This document shows, one piece after another, positions 45,841-54,254 of a stretch of 64,000 nucleotides of DNA. Made by a program: the position numbers and the translations under genes. How positions within the stretch are numbered: position 1 is the stretch's first letter; each line of letters opens with the position of its first letter. The notes under the pieces are model-generated. The model was not told the origin of the DNA, ran no database searches, and was given only the letters and a program-made list of their open reading frames with translations. The DNA comes from Fusibacter bizertensis (GTDB taxonomy: Bacteria; Bacillota; Clostridia; Peptostreptococcales; Acidaminobacteraceae): contig NZ_JARYZI010000005.1 of NCBI RefSeq assembly GCF_029914245.1, positions 1 through 64,000 of the forward strand, given 5' to 3'.

Positions 45841-46386
45841 TTATTTGATTCGTTGATAGATGCCATTGTCTCGTTTCATCAGTTTTTCATTGATTAACTC
45901 TCTTCTTAAAGTTGCAAAATCGTCGTGAAAGTCAGCAATGATTATATTTACTTCTTTTTCAGTATAAATTTCATCAAATTTAAAGGCTTCAACCATTTTT
46001 TCAAGTATAATCATTCTTTTTTTTCTTTGAACAGGTATAGATTTTAATTTTTCAAATTTAAAAAAAGTATCAATGACTTTCTGTCTATATTCTTGTTCAC
46101 GTGCATCTTCAATAGCAACATGAGAGTTAGTAGACTTAACAAGATTTTCTAATGTTTGATTTAAAGTTTCATTGCAAATCTCATAGATGATGTAATATTG
46201 ATCTTTATGTTTTGTAACCAAACCGACATCTTCTAATTTTTTTAAATGGAAAGAAACGGTTGAAGGTGTAAGTTCTAAACGCTCTGCTAACAATTCGACA
46301 TATTTAGGCGCATCTATTAAACTATTTATGATTCGCACACGAGAAGCATCTGATAACGCTTTAAAAAGTTTTATAGCATCTTCCAT
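45841..46386 (-). CDS. ArsR-family regulator with C-terminal DUF2087 domain
   Basis: 181 residues. N-terminal winged helix (FKALSDASRVRIINSLI, then LELTPSTVSFHLKKLEDVGL) without an obvious metal-binding Cys cluster. The C-terminal part (YTEKEVNIIIADFHDDFATL, then YQRIK) matches DUF2087. The signal sensed is unknown. Its start overlaps the end of the small upstream gene by one base, so the two are coupled. Confidence 0.88.
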   Translation of the reverse strand: MEDAIKLFKALSDASRVRIINSLIDAPKYVELLAERLELTPSTVSFHLKKLEDVGLVTKHKDQYYIIYEICNETLNQTLENLVKSTNSHVAIEDAREQEYRQKVIDTFFKFEKLKSIPVQRKKRMIILEKMVEAFKFDEIYTEKEVNIIIADFHDDFATLRRELINEKLMKRDNGIYQRIK

Positions 46387-46772
46387 TATATTTTTTCCTC
46401 CTCAATCATGGTCAAAAACATGGTTTTTATAGTTTCAGCTTTATTAATTTTTAATGTTTCGATAAATATTTCATCTTCTAATCCATGTACTTTACATTTT
46501 TCTAGATTGGTATGCCATGCAGTGGGAATTTTATTGAAAAAAGATAAGTAAGAAGTAGTGAGCTCAGTTTTCCAGTTTGATTCATCTTTAATTTTCTTGA
46601 GACTGATCTCAAACATTTGATCAAAAATCTCAACAATATTATTTTCAACGCGATTAAAATTGTATTCGTCATCTCTGTTTTCTATTTTGAGTTGTTCAGA
46701 CTGTGCATTTAAATTTGAGATTTCATCAGTCAAAGTTTGTTTGTAATTTTGTATAAAAGTAGATAGTGTCAT
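46386..46772 (-). CDS. Small coiled-coil hypothetical protein coupled to the ArsR-type regulator
   Basis: 128 residues starting MTLSTFIQNYKQTLTDEISN; mostly helical, with a heptad-like first half. I do not recognise the family. The start is the ATG eight bases after GGAGG; the TTG 12 bases upstream includes the ribosome site. First gene of a two-gene operon with the regulator, so it may modulate it or be its target. Confidence 0.7.
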   Translation of the reverse strand: MTLSTFIQNYKQTLTDEISNLNAQSEQLKIENRDDEYNFNRVENNIVEIFDQMFEISLKKIKDESNWKTELTTSYLSFFNKIPTAWHTNLEKCKVHGLEDEIFIETLKINKAETIKTMFLTMIEEEKI

Positions 46773-46895
46773 TGTGACCTCCAAATAGTTTTGTTTTTTA
46801 TCAAATTACATATCGAATATACATTTTGATGTTTATCTAATCAAATTATACAAGAATGAAAAAAAATGTCAATAAATGAAGTTGAATTTAATGTA

Positions 46896-46904
46896 TGTTA
46901 TAAT
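46896..46904 (+). promoter_or_regulatory. Extended -10 promoter for the PHP phosphatase gene
   Basis: TG-T-TATAAT, 55 bases before the ATG. The same nine bases form the extended -10 at 8359 and at 62241. The upstream divergent region contains loose TCAAAT/ATTTTGA half sites that might bind the ArsR-type protein. Confidence 0.45.
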
Positions 46905-46959
46905 GGTTATTATATGTTGATACAATATAGATAATTTGACAAATTGAAAGGATGACAGA

Positions 46960-47691
46960 ATGTTTAATAAAATTGATATGCATACCCATACCGTTGCAAG
47001 TGGTCATGCATATAGTACACTTATGGATAATATACGCGTTGCTAAAACTAATGGTATCGAAGTCCTTGGAATATCCGATCACGCACCAGCTATGCCAGGA
47101 AGTACTCATGAGTACTATTTTAGTAACTTGAGAGTGCTTCCACAATATATAGAAGGTATACGTATACTAAAAGGTGTTGAACTCAATATTTTAGATGTTG
47201 AAGGAAACATAGATTTAGATGAAAGAACTTTGAGCTTTCTAGATTATGCAATTGCTAGTTTACATCCACCTTGTTATGAAGGGGGAAGTAAAAGTGATAA
47301 TACTAATGCACTGATCAATGCCATGCAGCATAAGATAGTAAAAATAATTGGGCATCCAGATGATGGTCGATATCCTTTAGATTACGAAAAATTAGTGAAA
47401 GCGGCTCAAAAACACGGCGTATTACTTGAAGTTAATAACAGCTCATTATCACCAAATGCGTTTAGAGAAAATGCTTATGAGAATTATAAAGAAATGTTGG
47501 CATATTGTATGAAACAGGGTGTCAAAATAATTATCAATAGCGATGCTCATTTCCATGATTATATTGGAGCGACCAATTATGCGATGTCACTGTTAGAGGA
47601 GATTAATTTCCCTAAAGAATTAATTGTTAACATGCAAGCGCTAACTCAATTCATTGAGTATAATTCAGAATTTGAAAAAAATCGACGATAA
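46960..47691 (+). CDS. PHP-domain phosphatase (YcdX-like)
   Basis: 243 residues. PHP metal motifs: MHTHTVASGHAYST, ISDHAPAMPGS, KGVELNI, ASLHPP, GHPDDGRYP and INSDAHFHD, so a trinuclear metal site is intact. The HAYST and Gly-Ser-x-His spacing point to the YcdX subgroup rather than histidinol-phosphate phosphatase HisK, though that activity is missing from the his operon and cannot be excluded here. Confidence 0.88.
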   Translation: MFNKIDMHTHTVASGHAYSTLMDNIRVAKTNGIEVLGISDHAPAMPGSTHEYYFSNLRVLPQYIEGIRILKGVELNILDVEGNIDLDERTLSFLDYAIASLHPPCYEGGSKSDNTNALINAMQHKIVKIIGHPDDGRYPLDYEKLVKAAQKHGVLLEVNNSSLSPNAFRENAYENYKEMLAYCMKQGVKIIINSDAHFHDYIGATNYAMSLLEEINFPKELIVNMQALTQFIEYNSEFEKNRR

Positions 47692-47707
47692 TTATCGTCG
47701 ATTTTTA
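47675..47707. terminator. Bidirectional palindromic terminator
   Basis: A perfect palindrome around AAAATCGACGATAATTATCG flanked by A and T runs. The stop codon of the PHP gene lies inside it. It separates convergent genes. Confidence 0.88.
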
Positions 47708-48484
47708 TTAGAGTGCATTTGAGAAATTATTTTCATTATGATCTTTGTGGAAATTTGCACCATTCCCTAGAGGAAAAGAACCTCTTGCTGCAAGTTCAAA
47801 ATGCAGTTTTGCAATTCCAAGGTCTACTAGGTCGGTTCCTTTTCGATCAGCTGTGCAAGCTGCTATTTTATCTCCTGATACTTCAAAGTAAACAGGTTGA
47901 GAATTCATAGCAGAAGGTGCAAGCATAACGGCTTTTATACCTTCGATAAACCATGTAGGAATCTTTGTTTCTGGTTCAAGTACTGAATAGAATTCTTCAA
48001 GATCTTTGGATCTTCTATGAGAAAGTTTACGTATTACTTTTTCACCAAAAGAGTTTTTGACTTCATTATAACCAATAGGAATAACACATACCAGCTGTTC
48101 ACCATCTTGGCAATTAAATAGAGGGTCTTTTTTATCAAAGGTCCCTGCTACCCAGCATGTACCTAGTCCAAGTTTAGTGGCTTCAAGTACAAGTAGTTCA
48201 CCGAAATAACCACATTTTTCTTTCAAGTGAATATCTGAGCTAGGTCCTTTTAGCACAATTAGTGAACGAACACCTTTAAACATACCGTAACTTTTACTAA
48301 GACCATCAAATGCTTTTGATGCATTTTCTATAAAAGATATTGTCAAACCGGAATCGTGGTTAAAATCAATAATTCGATTGATAAAGTGATCAACCAAATC
48401 TTTTTCAATCTTCTTTGATATATAGTTACGTCTGGATATTCTTGTCTGAATTGCTTCAAGATCTGTTAACATATAATTTTTCAT
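47708..48484 (-). CDS. Nitroreductase-family protein (TM1586-like)
   Basis: 258 residues from the ATG after AGAGAGG; a 20-residue longer in-frame form is less likely. Flavin-site elements: IQTRISRRNY near the N terminus, LVLEATKLGLGTCWVAGTF in the middle and VMLAPSAMNSQPVYFEV near residue 200. It probably binds FMN and reduces an unknown substrate. It is divergent from the ATPase gene. Confidence 0.85.
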   Translation of the reverse strand: MKNYMLTDLEAIQTRISRRNYISKKIEKDLVDHFINRIIDFNHDSGLTISFIENASKAFDGLSKSYGMFKGVRSLIVLKGPSSDIHLKEKCGYFGELLVLEATKLGLGTCWVAGTFDKKDPLFNCQDGEQLVCVIPIGYNEVKNSFGEKVIRKLSHRRSKDLEEFYSVLEPETKIPTWFIEGIKAVMLAPSAMNSQPVYFEVSGDKIAACTADRKGTDLVDLGIAKLHFELAARGSFPLGNGANFHKDHNENNFSNAL

Positions 48485-48604
48485 ATTATACCTCTCTTCT
48501 AAAAAAGAGAATAACATATTATTTGGGTTGGGTAAAGTATACAATTACATTTTATAAAATCTATTTAAAGAGTAGTAAAATCTATATAAAAAGGGGGCGA
48601 TAAT

Positions 48605-49435
48605 ATGGATCAATATCAACTCTATGTATATGGTGTTGAAAATACACTTTATAACCCATTAAGTGAAAAGAAATATATAAATGCAAAGTATCCATTTAAC
48701 ACAAAAGTGATTCATAATTTATCAAGCTTTGAGTTAGAATCATCAATCACAATACTATGTGGTGATAATGGGTGTGGAAAAAGCACGCTGTTAAAAGGAA
48801 TAGCTGAGCAATTAGGCGCATATCGAATTACAAATTCATCAGGTCAAAATAATTCAAATTATGATGCATTAGGGCAGTTTACCTTTTTAAAATTGAAGAC
48901 GAGGAAACGTGCAAAAAAAAATTTCTTCTTTTCAGGTGAGGATTTTATAAAATATATTGATTGGCTGGAAAAGACAAAAGAAGAGTCTCAAGTAGCCTTA
49001 GAGGAAATAGACGAAAGGTATGGGGACACATATGCTGGTATGTTAGCGAGGCAACCACATGAACATACTTTATATGACATCAAATCAATGTATGGTGAAT
49101 CACTCGCCACAAAATCTCATGGTGAAGGATTTATCTCATTTTTCAAGTCGAGAATCATTGATAATGGACTCTATATTTTAGATGAGCCAGAAAGTGCTTT
49201 AAGTTATGAAAATCAATATCTTTTGGCAGTACTTATTAGAGATGCAGTAAAGAGAGGCTGTCAATTTATTATAGCTACACATTCTCCTGTAATAACAGCT
49301 ATACCTGAGGCTAGTTTGTTTGAAATATATGATGGTAAGATTTCGAAAACAACATATGATGCATTAGAAAATATTCAGTTTCTTAATATGTTTGTTCGTA
49401 GACGTCAATTTTTATTTGAATATGATAAAGAATAA
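48605..49435 (+). CDS. Stand-alone AAA/ABC-type ATPase
   Basis: 276 residues. Walker A CGDNGCGKSTLLKG near residue 57, a signature-like SHGEGF near 178, Walker B LYILDEPESALS near 196 and the switch His in IATHSPVITAIP. This is the RecF/SMC-like AAA_21 arrangement without membrane partner or nuclease gene nearby. Its role is unknown. RBS AAGGGGG. Confidence 0.82.
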   Translation: MDQYQLYVYGVENTLYNPLSEKKYINAKYPFNTKVIHNLSSFELESSITILCGDNGCGKSTLLKGIAEQLGAYRITNSSGQNNSNYDALGQFTFLKLKTRKRAKKNFFFSGEDFIKYIDWLEKTKEESQVALEEIDERYGDTYAGMLARQPHEHTLYDIKSMYGESLATKSHGEGFISFFKSRIIDNGLYILDEPESALSYENQYLLAVLIRDAVKRGCQFIIATHSPVITAIPEASLFEIYDGKISKTTYDALENIQFLNMFVRRRQFLFEYDKE

Positions 49436-49440
49436 TCATT

Positions 49441-49464
49441 AAAGAGCACATGCTCTTTTTTTTT
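49441..49464 (+). terminator. Terminator after the ATPase gene
   Basis: AAAGAGCA-CA-TGCTCTTT with a long T run. Confidence 0.83.
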
Positions 49465-49566
49465 TGCAAAAATTAAAGTGAATTACCTTAATGATGTATA
49501 AAAAACATATGTTTAGTTAAATAATTGATGTATAGTATAATAAACATGCATACATGGAGGCGGCGT

Positions 49567-49983
49567 ATGAGAAAGTATTATTTGATGACACACGGCAAAA
49601 TGGCTGAAGGGATACAGGCAACGATTAAGATGCTGCTTGGAGATAAGAAAACACTAGATGCACTGAGTGCATATGTTGATTGTAATGATATTGAGCTGCT
49701 ATCAAAGCCTATTTTTGAGGATTTATCAAAAGGTATAGAGGTAGTTGTTTTTACTGATATTTCACACGGAAGTGTCAATCAATTCTTTGTACCATTTCTA
49801 AAGCATCAAAATTTTCATCTTATTACAGGTGTGAATTTACCGCTTATTTTGTCTATTATGTTGTTAAGTGAAGATACTAAATTAGAAGTAGATCAAATTC
49901 TTTCAGAAATCGAATTTGCCAAAGAACAAATTATATATATGAACACCCATACAATTCAGATTTCTGATGATGATGAACTTTAA
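49567..49983 (+). CDS. PTS EIIA component, mannose family
   Basis: 138 residues. The phospho-His is probably His9 in LMTHGKMAEGI. VVVFTDISHGSVNQFF and LITGVNLPLILSIMLL match EIIA-Man domains, which pass phosphate from HPr to EIIB. Start chosen at the ATG after GGAGG. It opens a four-gene group with EIIB, a PRD regulator and enzyme I, with no EIIC or EIID. Confidence 0.92.
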   Translation: MRKYYLMTHGKMAEGIQATIKMLLGDKKTLDALSAYVDCNDIELLSKPIFEDLSKGIEVVVFTDISHGSVNQFFVPFLKHQNFHLITGVNLPLILSIMLLSEDTKLEVDQILSEIEFAKEQIIYMNTHTIQISDDDEL

Positions 49984-50004
49984 TGAGTAGAGGAGGCTTC
50001 TATA

Positions 50005-50472
50005 ATGGCCATTGTTCATGTGAGAATTGATGATCGACTGATACATGGTCAAGTTGCAATGATTTGGACAAATAGCTTAAGTGCAACTCGGATTATGGTT
50101 GTTGATGATGAAGCATCTAAATCTGAACTCATAAAAATGTCTTTAAAACTTGCAACACCAAGTAGTGTCAGTTTATCAGTACTAACAATTGAAAGAGCAG
50201 CTAAGCGTATAAAAGAAGGTGCCTATAGTGGTCAAAGAGTTATACTCGTTATTAAATCCCCAGAAAACTTACTTAGACTGATCAAAGAAGGGGTTATTAT
50301 AGAGGCTGCTAATCTGGGTAATCTACATTCAAAAGATGCAACATTACAATTGAGCAATACAGTTTATATGAATGAAAGCAATGTTATAACTTGTAAACTA
50401 CTTAGAAAATTAGATGTTCAGATTAACATGCAAATCCTTCCAAATGATGAAAATATGGAAGTGATTTTATGA
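50005..50472 (+). CDS. PTS EIIB component, mannose/sorbose family
   Basis: 155 residues. The phospho-His is probably His14 in RIDDRLIHGQVAMIW; VVDDEASKSEL and NLGNLHSKDAT follow in family order. It would be phosphorylated by the upstream EIIA. Without EIIC/EIID in the group, it may act on the PRD regulator encoded next, whose start it overlaps by 4 bases. Confidence 0.93.
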   Translation: MAIVHVRIDDRLIHGQVAMIWTNSLSATRIMVVDDEASKSELIKMSLKLATPSSVSLSVLTIERAAKRIKEGAYSGQRVILVIKSPENLLRLIKEGVIIEAANLGNLHSKDATLQLSNTVYMNESNVITCKLLRKLDVQINMQILPNDENMEVIL

Positions 50473-52409
50473 TTAATCAGCTTGGAAAACGAGAAATTCT
50501 GATTATTAAGCACTTAATTAATGCAAAGAAGCCACTAAGTAGCGATGTACTTGGTGTGATTTTGGGGACTTCACCGAAAACGATTCGAAGTAGTATGGAA
50601 TATGTAGGTGAAATTTTAAAAATTGCTGGGGGTGCAAAAATCATCTCTAAAACTGGAAGTGGTTACTCAATTGAAGTTTTTGATGACAATGAGTATCGCG
50701 TTTTCATGCAAACTTTTAATGCAAAGTACCTAGATGCTTATTGGATTCCAACTAATATATCTACACGCGTGACGTATATTACACGTAGGCTTTTGATGTC
50801 TGATTCATATTTAAAGATGGAACAGTTGATGGATGAGTTATATATCAGCAGAGTTACACTTACGAAAGACTTAAAAGAAGTTCGCAAGACGTTGCGGTCA
50901 TATCATTTGAAACTAGAACACAGGGCTAAATATGGACTTAAAATCAATGGGAAAGAAAGCCACCATCGTGTAGCTTTAGTTGATTATCTTGATGCAGATG
51001 AAGATTCAAATAGTGTGGATTATAATAATGATCAGGCGCTCTATATGAGAGATCCAATAGAAGTAAATGATGTGGTTATCAATTCTCTTATGAGCAATCG
51101 CATCTCAATATCTACAAACTCACTTAGAAAATTGATTAAGCTTATAATTGTATCGGAATATCGTATTAGTAAAAATCATCACATGATATTTTCAACGGTT
51201 GAACTAGTAAATCTAACGAGCAAAGGTGAATATGAGTCTGCAAATGATATTTGCCATGCACTAGGACTTAATTGGGATAGTACAGAGATCGCATTTTTAG
51301 CAATATTTATCATCTCAAGAAGAAACATTATGAAGAGTGAGCCTTTCTCAGTTCACCAAGAAGCGTTATATATGTCTTATAGTACAGAAATTATTCAAAA
51401 GTTGAAAAACGATTTATCATCAGATTTTTCATTGTATGAGGGCTTCGAGTACGAGCTTGCTAAGCACATAAGAGGTATGACCTATCGTGTGAAATATGGC
51501 CTTGAGAAAAGAGATGTAGGTATCTTAGAGAGCAAGGGGAGTAATCCTGCTTTTGAATATGCTGTGATTGCTTCTGACTGGTTATCAAATAGATTAAATA
51601 TGGATATTCAAGAAACAGAAATAGCCTTTTTATCTTATCGTTTCTATATGCATTTTAGATTTATGGCTTTTCAGAAAAAATCCAATATTTTAGTCGTCCT
51701 TTCAAATGGTAAAAATGCTTCAGATTTATTTATCCATGAATTGCAAACTAATTTTGGAAAATTTATTGAAAATGTGGATGCAACGGAGTTTTATGAGTTA
51801 CCTTACCTCAACATTGAAAACTATGATTGCATATTAACAGATATTCCAGCTATTCAGTTTAATGTCTCAGTTCCAGTAAGACGAGTGAATTACTTTTTGA
51901 CTGAAAACGATCTTCAGAAACTCAAAAGATTCTTTATGCATTCGCAAATTAACTCAGAACATTTTGTAGAGTGTTTTCATGAAACTTTATTTTTTAAAGA
52001 CATGGAGTTTGATGATAAAAATCAAGTAATTACTTTTTTACATGAGCAAATTAAGAAAAAGCATGATATTGATGCGCATACTTTAGAAAATCTCTTTAGA
52101 AGAGAACAATTGTCATCTTCTGAGAAGGGAAATAGTGTGGCTATACCACATACTTTATATGCTTCATCTGATTGCCCGATTATTGCGGGATGTATTTTAA
52201 AACGACCGATGTTATGGGACAAAGAATATTGTCAATTAATTCTAATGGTTATTAATGGTCGAAAAGAAGCAGCACCATTTTTAGCACTTAGTATCGCTAA
52301 AGCGGCAACTGGAAACATACAATTTGTGTATGACATGATTAGGTCCGATGATTTTCATCAGAAAATCGACATTATCAAAACTTTTGTAGATGGATTTGAA
52401 TTTAATTGA
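50469..52409 (+). CDS. PRD-containing transcriptional regulator with EIIB-like and EIIA-like domains
   Basis: 646 residues. N-terminal helix-turn-helix segments (about 1-60 and 95-150, with MEQLMDELYISRVTLTKDL), then two PRD-like regions (about 195-310 and 320-400), an EIIB-like segment (KKSNILVVLSNGKNASDLFI, about 400-490, without an obvious Cys) and a C-terminal EIIA (fructose/mannitol type) domain with His in SVAIPHTLYA. This is the BglG/MtlR-type plan, in which PTS phosphorylation sets activity. Coupled to the EIIB gene. Confidence 0.87.
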   Translation: MINQLGKREILIIKHLINAKKPLSSDVLGVILGTSPKTIRSSMEYVGEILKIAGGAKIISKTGSGYSIEVFDDNEYRVFMQTFNAKYLDAYWIPTNISTRVTYITRRLLMSDSYLKMEQLMDELYISRVTLTKDLKEVRKTLRSYHLKLEHRAKYGLKINGKESHHRVALVDYLDADEDSNSVDYNNDQALYMRDPIEVNDVVINSLMSNRISISTNSLRKLIKLIIVSEYRISKNHHMIFSTVELVNLTSKGEYESANDICHALGLNWDSTEIAFLAIFIISRRNIMKSEPFSVHQEALYMSYSTEIIQKLKNDLSSDFSLYEGFEYELAKHIRGMTYRVKYGLEKRDVGILESKGSNPAFEYAVIASDWLSNRLNMDIQETEIAFLSYRFYMHFRFMAFQKKSNILVVLSNGKNASDLFIHELQTNFGKFIENVDATEFYELPYLNIENYDCILTDIPAIQFNVSVPVRRVNYFLTENDLQKLKRFFMHSQINSEHFVECFHETLFFKDMEFDDKNQVITFLHEQIKKKHDIDAHTLENLFRREQLSSSEKGNSVAIPHTLYASSDCPIIAGCILKRPMLWDKEYCQLILMVINGRKEAAPFLALSIAKAATGNIQFVYDMIRSDDFHQKIDIIKTFVDGFEFN

Positions 52410-52463
52410 TTAACTTTAATTGGTGACTTTAATAAAAATGAATATGGATAAGGTGGTATGAAA

Positions 52464-54083
52464 ATGTTAAAAGGGATAGCAGCATCAAAGGGGTACGCAA
52501 TTGGTAAAATCAGTATTATGACACATCAAGAATTGACGATTGACGAGAGCACATGTGAAAGTGTGGAACTGGAACTCACAGCACTAAAAGATGCTGTTGT
52601 AAATTCAAAAGAGCAACTTCAAGCACTTAGAGTTAAAACAGCTGAAAACATCGGTGAGCATGAAGCAATGGTGTTTGATAGTCATATGATGTTTTTAGAT
52701 GATCCAGAATTCGTTGGTGCAATGGAAGAGGCAATTCAAAGTGAAATGAAGAGAGCGGCATCAGCAGTTGAACAAGTAAAATTATTTTTTAAGAATATGT
52801 TTGCGCAAATGGATAATGCATACATGAGAGAACGTGCAGCTGATATTGTCGATGTTTCAAACCGAATCATCAAAAATATCCTAGGTATTTCTTCAGAAGT
52901 AAATGATTTACCAGAAAATACAATTATAGTAGCTCACGATTTAACACCTTCTGATACAGCTCAACTGGATAAAAGTAAGGTAATCGGTTTTTTAACAGAT
53001 ATAGGTGGCGTTACTTCTCATAGTGCAATTATGGCGAGAAGTTTAGAGATCTGTGCTGTAGTTGGGATGGGTGATATCACTTCCACTGTTAAAAATGGTA
53101 TGGAATGTATCATTGACGGTATAAAAGGAGAGGTGATTTTATCTCCTGATCAAGAGACACTAGAAGAATATAAGTCACTAGCTGAAGCTTATCGCAAAAA
53201 AAGAATCGAGCTTAAAAAATATAAAGATTTAAAACTTGCTTATAAAGATGGAAGAGAAATCTTGGTAGCGGGCAATATTGGTTCTGTAAAAGACCTTGAT
53301 TCAGTGATTGAAAACGGAGCAGATGGTATAGGATTATTTAGAACAGAGTTCGTTTTTATGGATAGAGATGTAGCGCCAACTGAAGATGAACAATTTGAGA
53401 TTTATAAAACTGTCGCTGAAAGAATGTCCGGAAAACCTGTAGTTATTAGAACGCTAGATATTGGTGGTGACAAGCAAATTCCATATCTGCATCTTGAGCA
53501 AGAAATGAATCCATTTTTAGGATTGCGTGCAATCCGCCTGTGCTTCAAGTATGAAGATATGTTTAAAGCACAGATTAAGGCTTTACTAAGAGCTGGTGTT
53601 TTTGGTGATGTAAATATAATGTTACCTATGATTGGTACGATAGATGAAATTAGACAAGCAAAAAAAATTATTGAAAAGTGTAAGAATGAATTAAAAGAAG
53701 AGGGTATCCCGTTTAAAGCAGATACACCTGTTGGAATCATGATCGAGATTCCTGCAGCTGCCATTGCTGCGGATATTTTAGCTGATGAAGTTGATTTCTT
53801 TAGTATTGGTACAAATGATTTAATTCAGTATACGCTAGCAGTAGACCGTATGAACTCAAACATTTCACATTTATATAATCCAATGAACGTATCCGTCTTG
53901 AGACTTATTGAAATGTCAATAAAAGCGGCACACAAAGCGGGAATTTGGTGTGGCATGTGTGGCGAAATGGCTGGTGATTTAAGAGTAACCAAGACTTTAC
54001 TTGAGATGGGATTGGACGAGTTTTCTATGTCTGGTTCTTCAATCTTAGATGTTAAAGAGTTAATCTATAACGAATTAAAATAA
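52464..54083 (+). CDS. ptsI: Phosphoenolpyruvate-protein phosphotransferase (PTS enzyme I)
   Basis: 539 residues, slightly shorter than the usual 570. Phospho-His186 in GGVTSHSAIMARS; RTEFVFMDRD, FLGLRAIRLC and the active Cys region GMCGEMAGD are present. It starts the PTS phosphate chain from PEP. The ATG after AAGGTGG with seven-base spacing is preferred over one six bases earlier. No HPr gene is visible in the window. Confidence 0.93.
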   Translation: MLKGIAASKGYAIGKISIMTHQELTIDESTCESVELELTALKDAVVNSKEQLQALRVKTAENIGEHEAMVFDSHMMFLDDPEFVGAMEEAIQSEMKRAASAVEQVKLFFKNMFAQMDNAYMRERAADIVDVSNRIIKNILGISSEVNDLPENTIIVAHDLTPSDTAQLDKSKVIGFLTDIGGVTSHSAIMARSLEICAVVGMGDITSTVKNGMECIIDGIKGEVILSPDQETLEEYKSLAEAYRKKRIELKKYKDLKLAYKDGREILVAGNIGSVKDLDSVIENGADGIGLFRTEFVFMDRDVAPTEDEQFEIYKTVAERMSGKPVVIRTLDIGGDKQIPYLHLEQEMNPFLGLRAIRLCFKYEDMFKAQIKALLRAGVFGDVNIMLPMIGTIDEIRQAKKIIEKCKNELKEEGIPFKADTPVGIMIEIPAAAIAADILADEVDFFSIGTNDLIQYTLAVDRMNSNISHLYNPMNVSVLRLIEMSIKAAHKAGIWCGMCGEMAGDLRVTKTLLEMGLDEFSMSGSSILDVKELIYNELK

Positions 54084-54113
54084 ACATAAATATTTATTTC
54101 ATACAAAGTGATA

Positions 54114-54150
54114 AAAGGATTAAAGTTCTCAGGGACTTTGGTCCTTTTTT
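54114..54150 (+). terminator. Terminator after ptsI
   Basis: A 15-bp stem counting G-U (54114-54128 with 54133-54147), TCAG loop and T run. Confidence 0.83.
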
Positions 54151-54254
54151 CTTTCAGTATGGGCACTTATTGCGTTTCTATTACATATTAGTAAAATAGG
54201 TATGCTAAAATGAGTTTACAACCGATAAGCCTAGTTAGAGTTAAGGAGGTTAAA

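Noticed and set aside
46960-47691. Calling the PHP protein HisK to complete histidine synthesis
   Set aside because: Its motif set (HAYST, PAMPGS, ASLHPP) is closer to YcdX-type phosphatases, and it is unlinked to the his operon.
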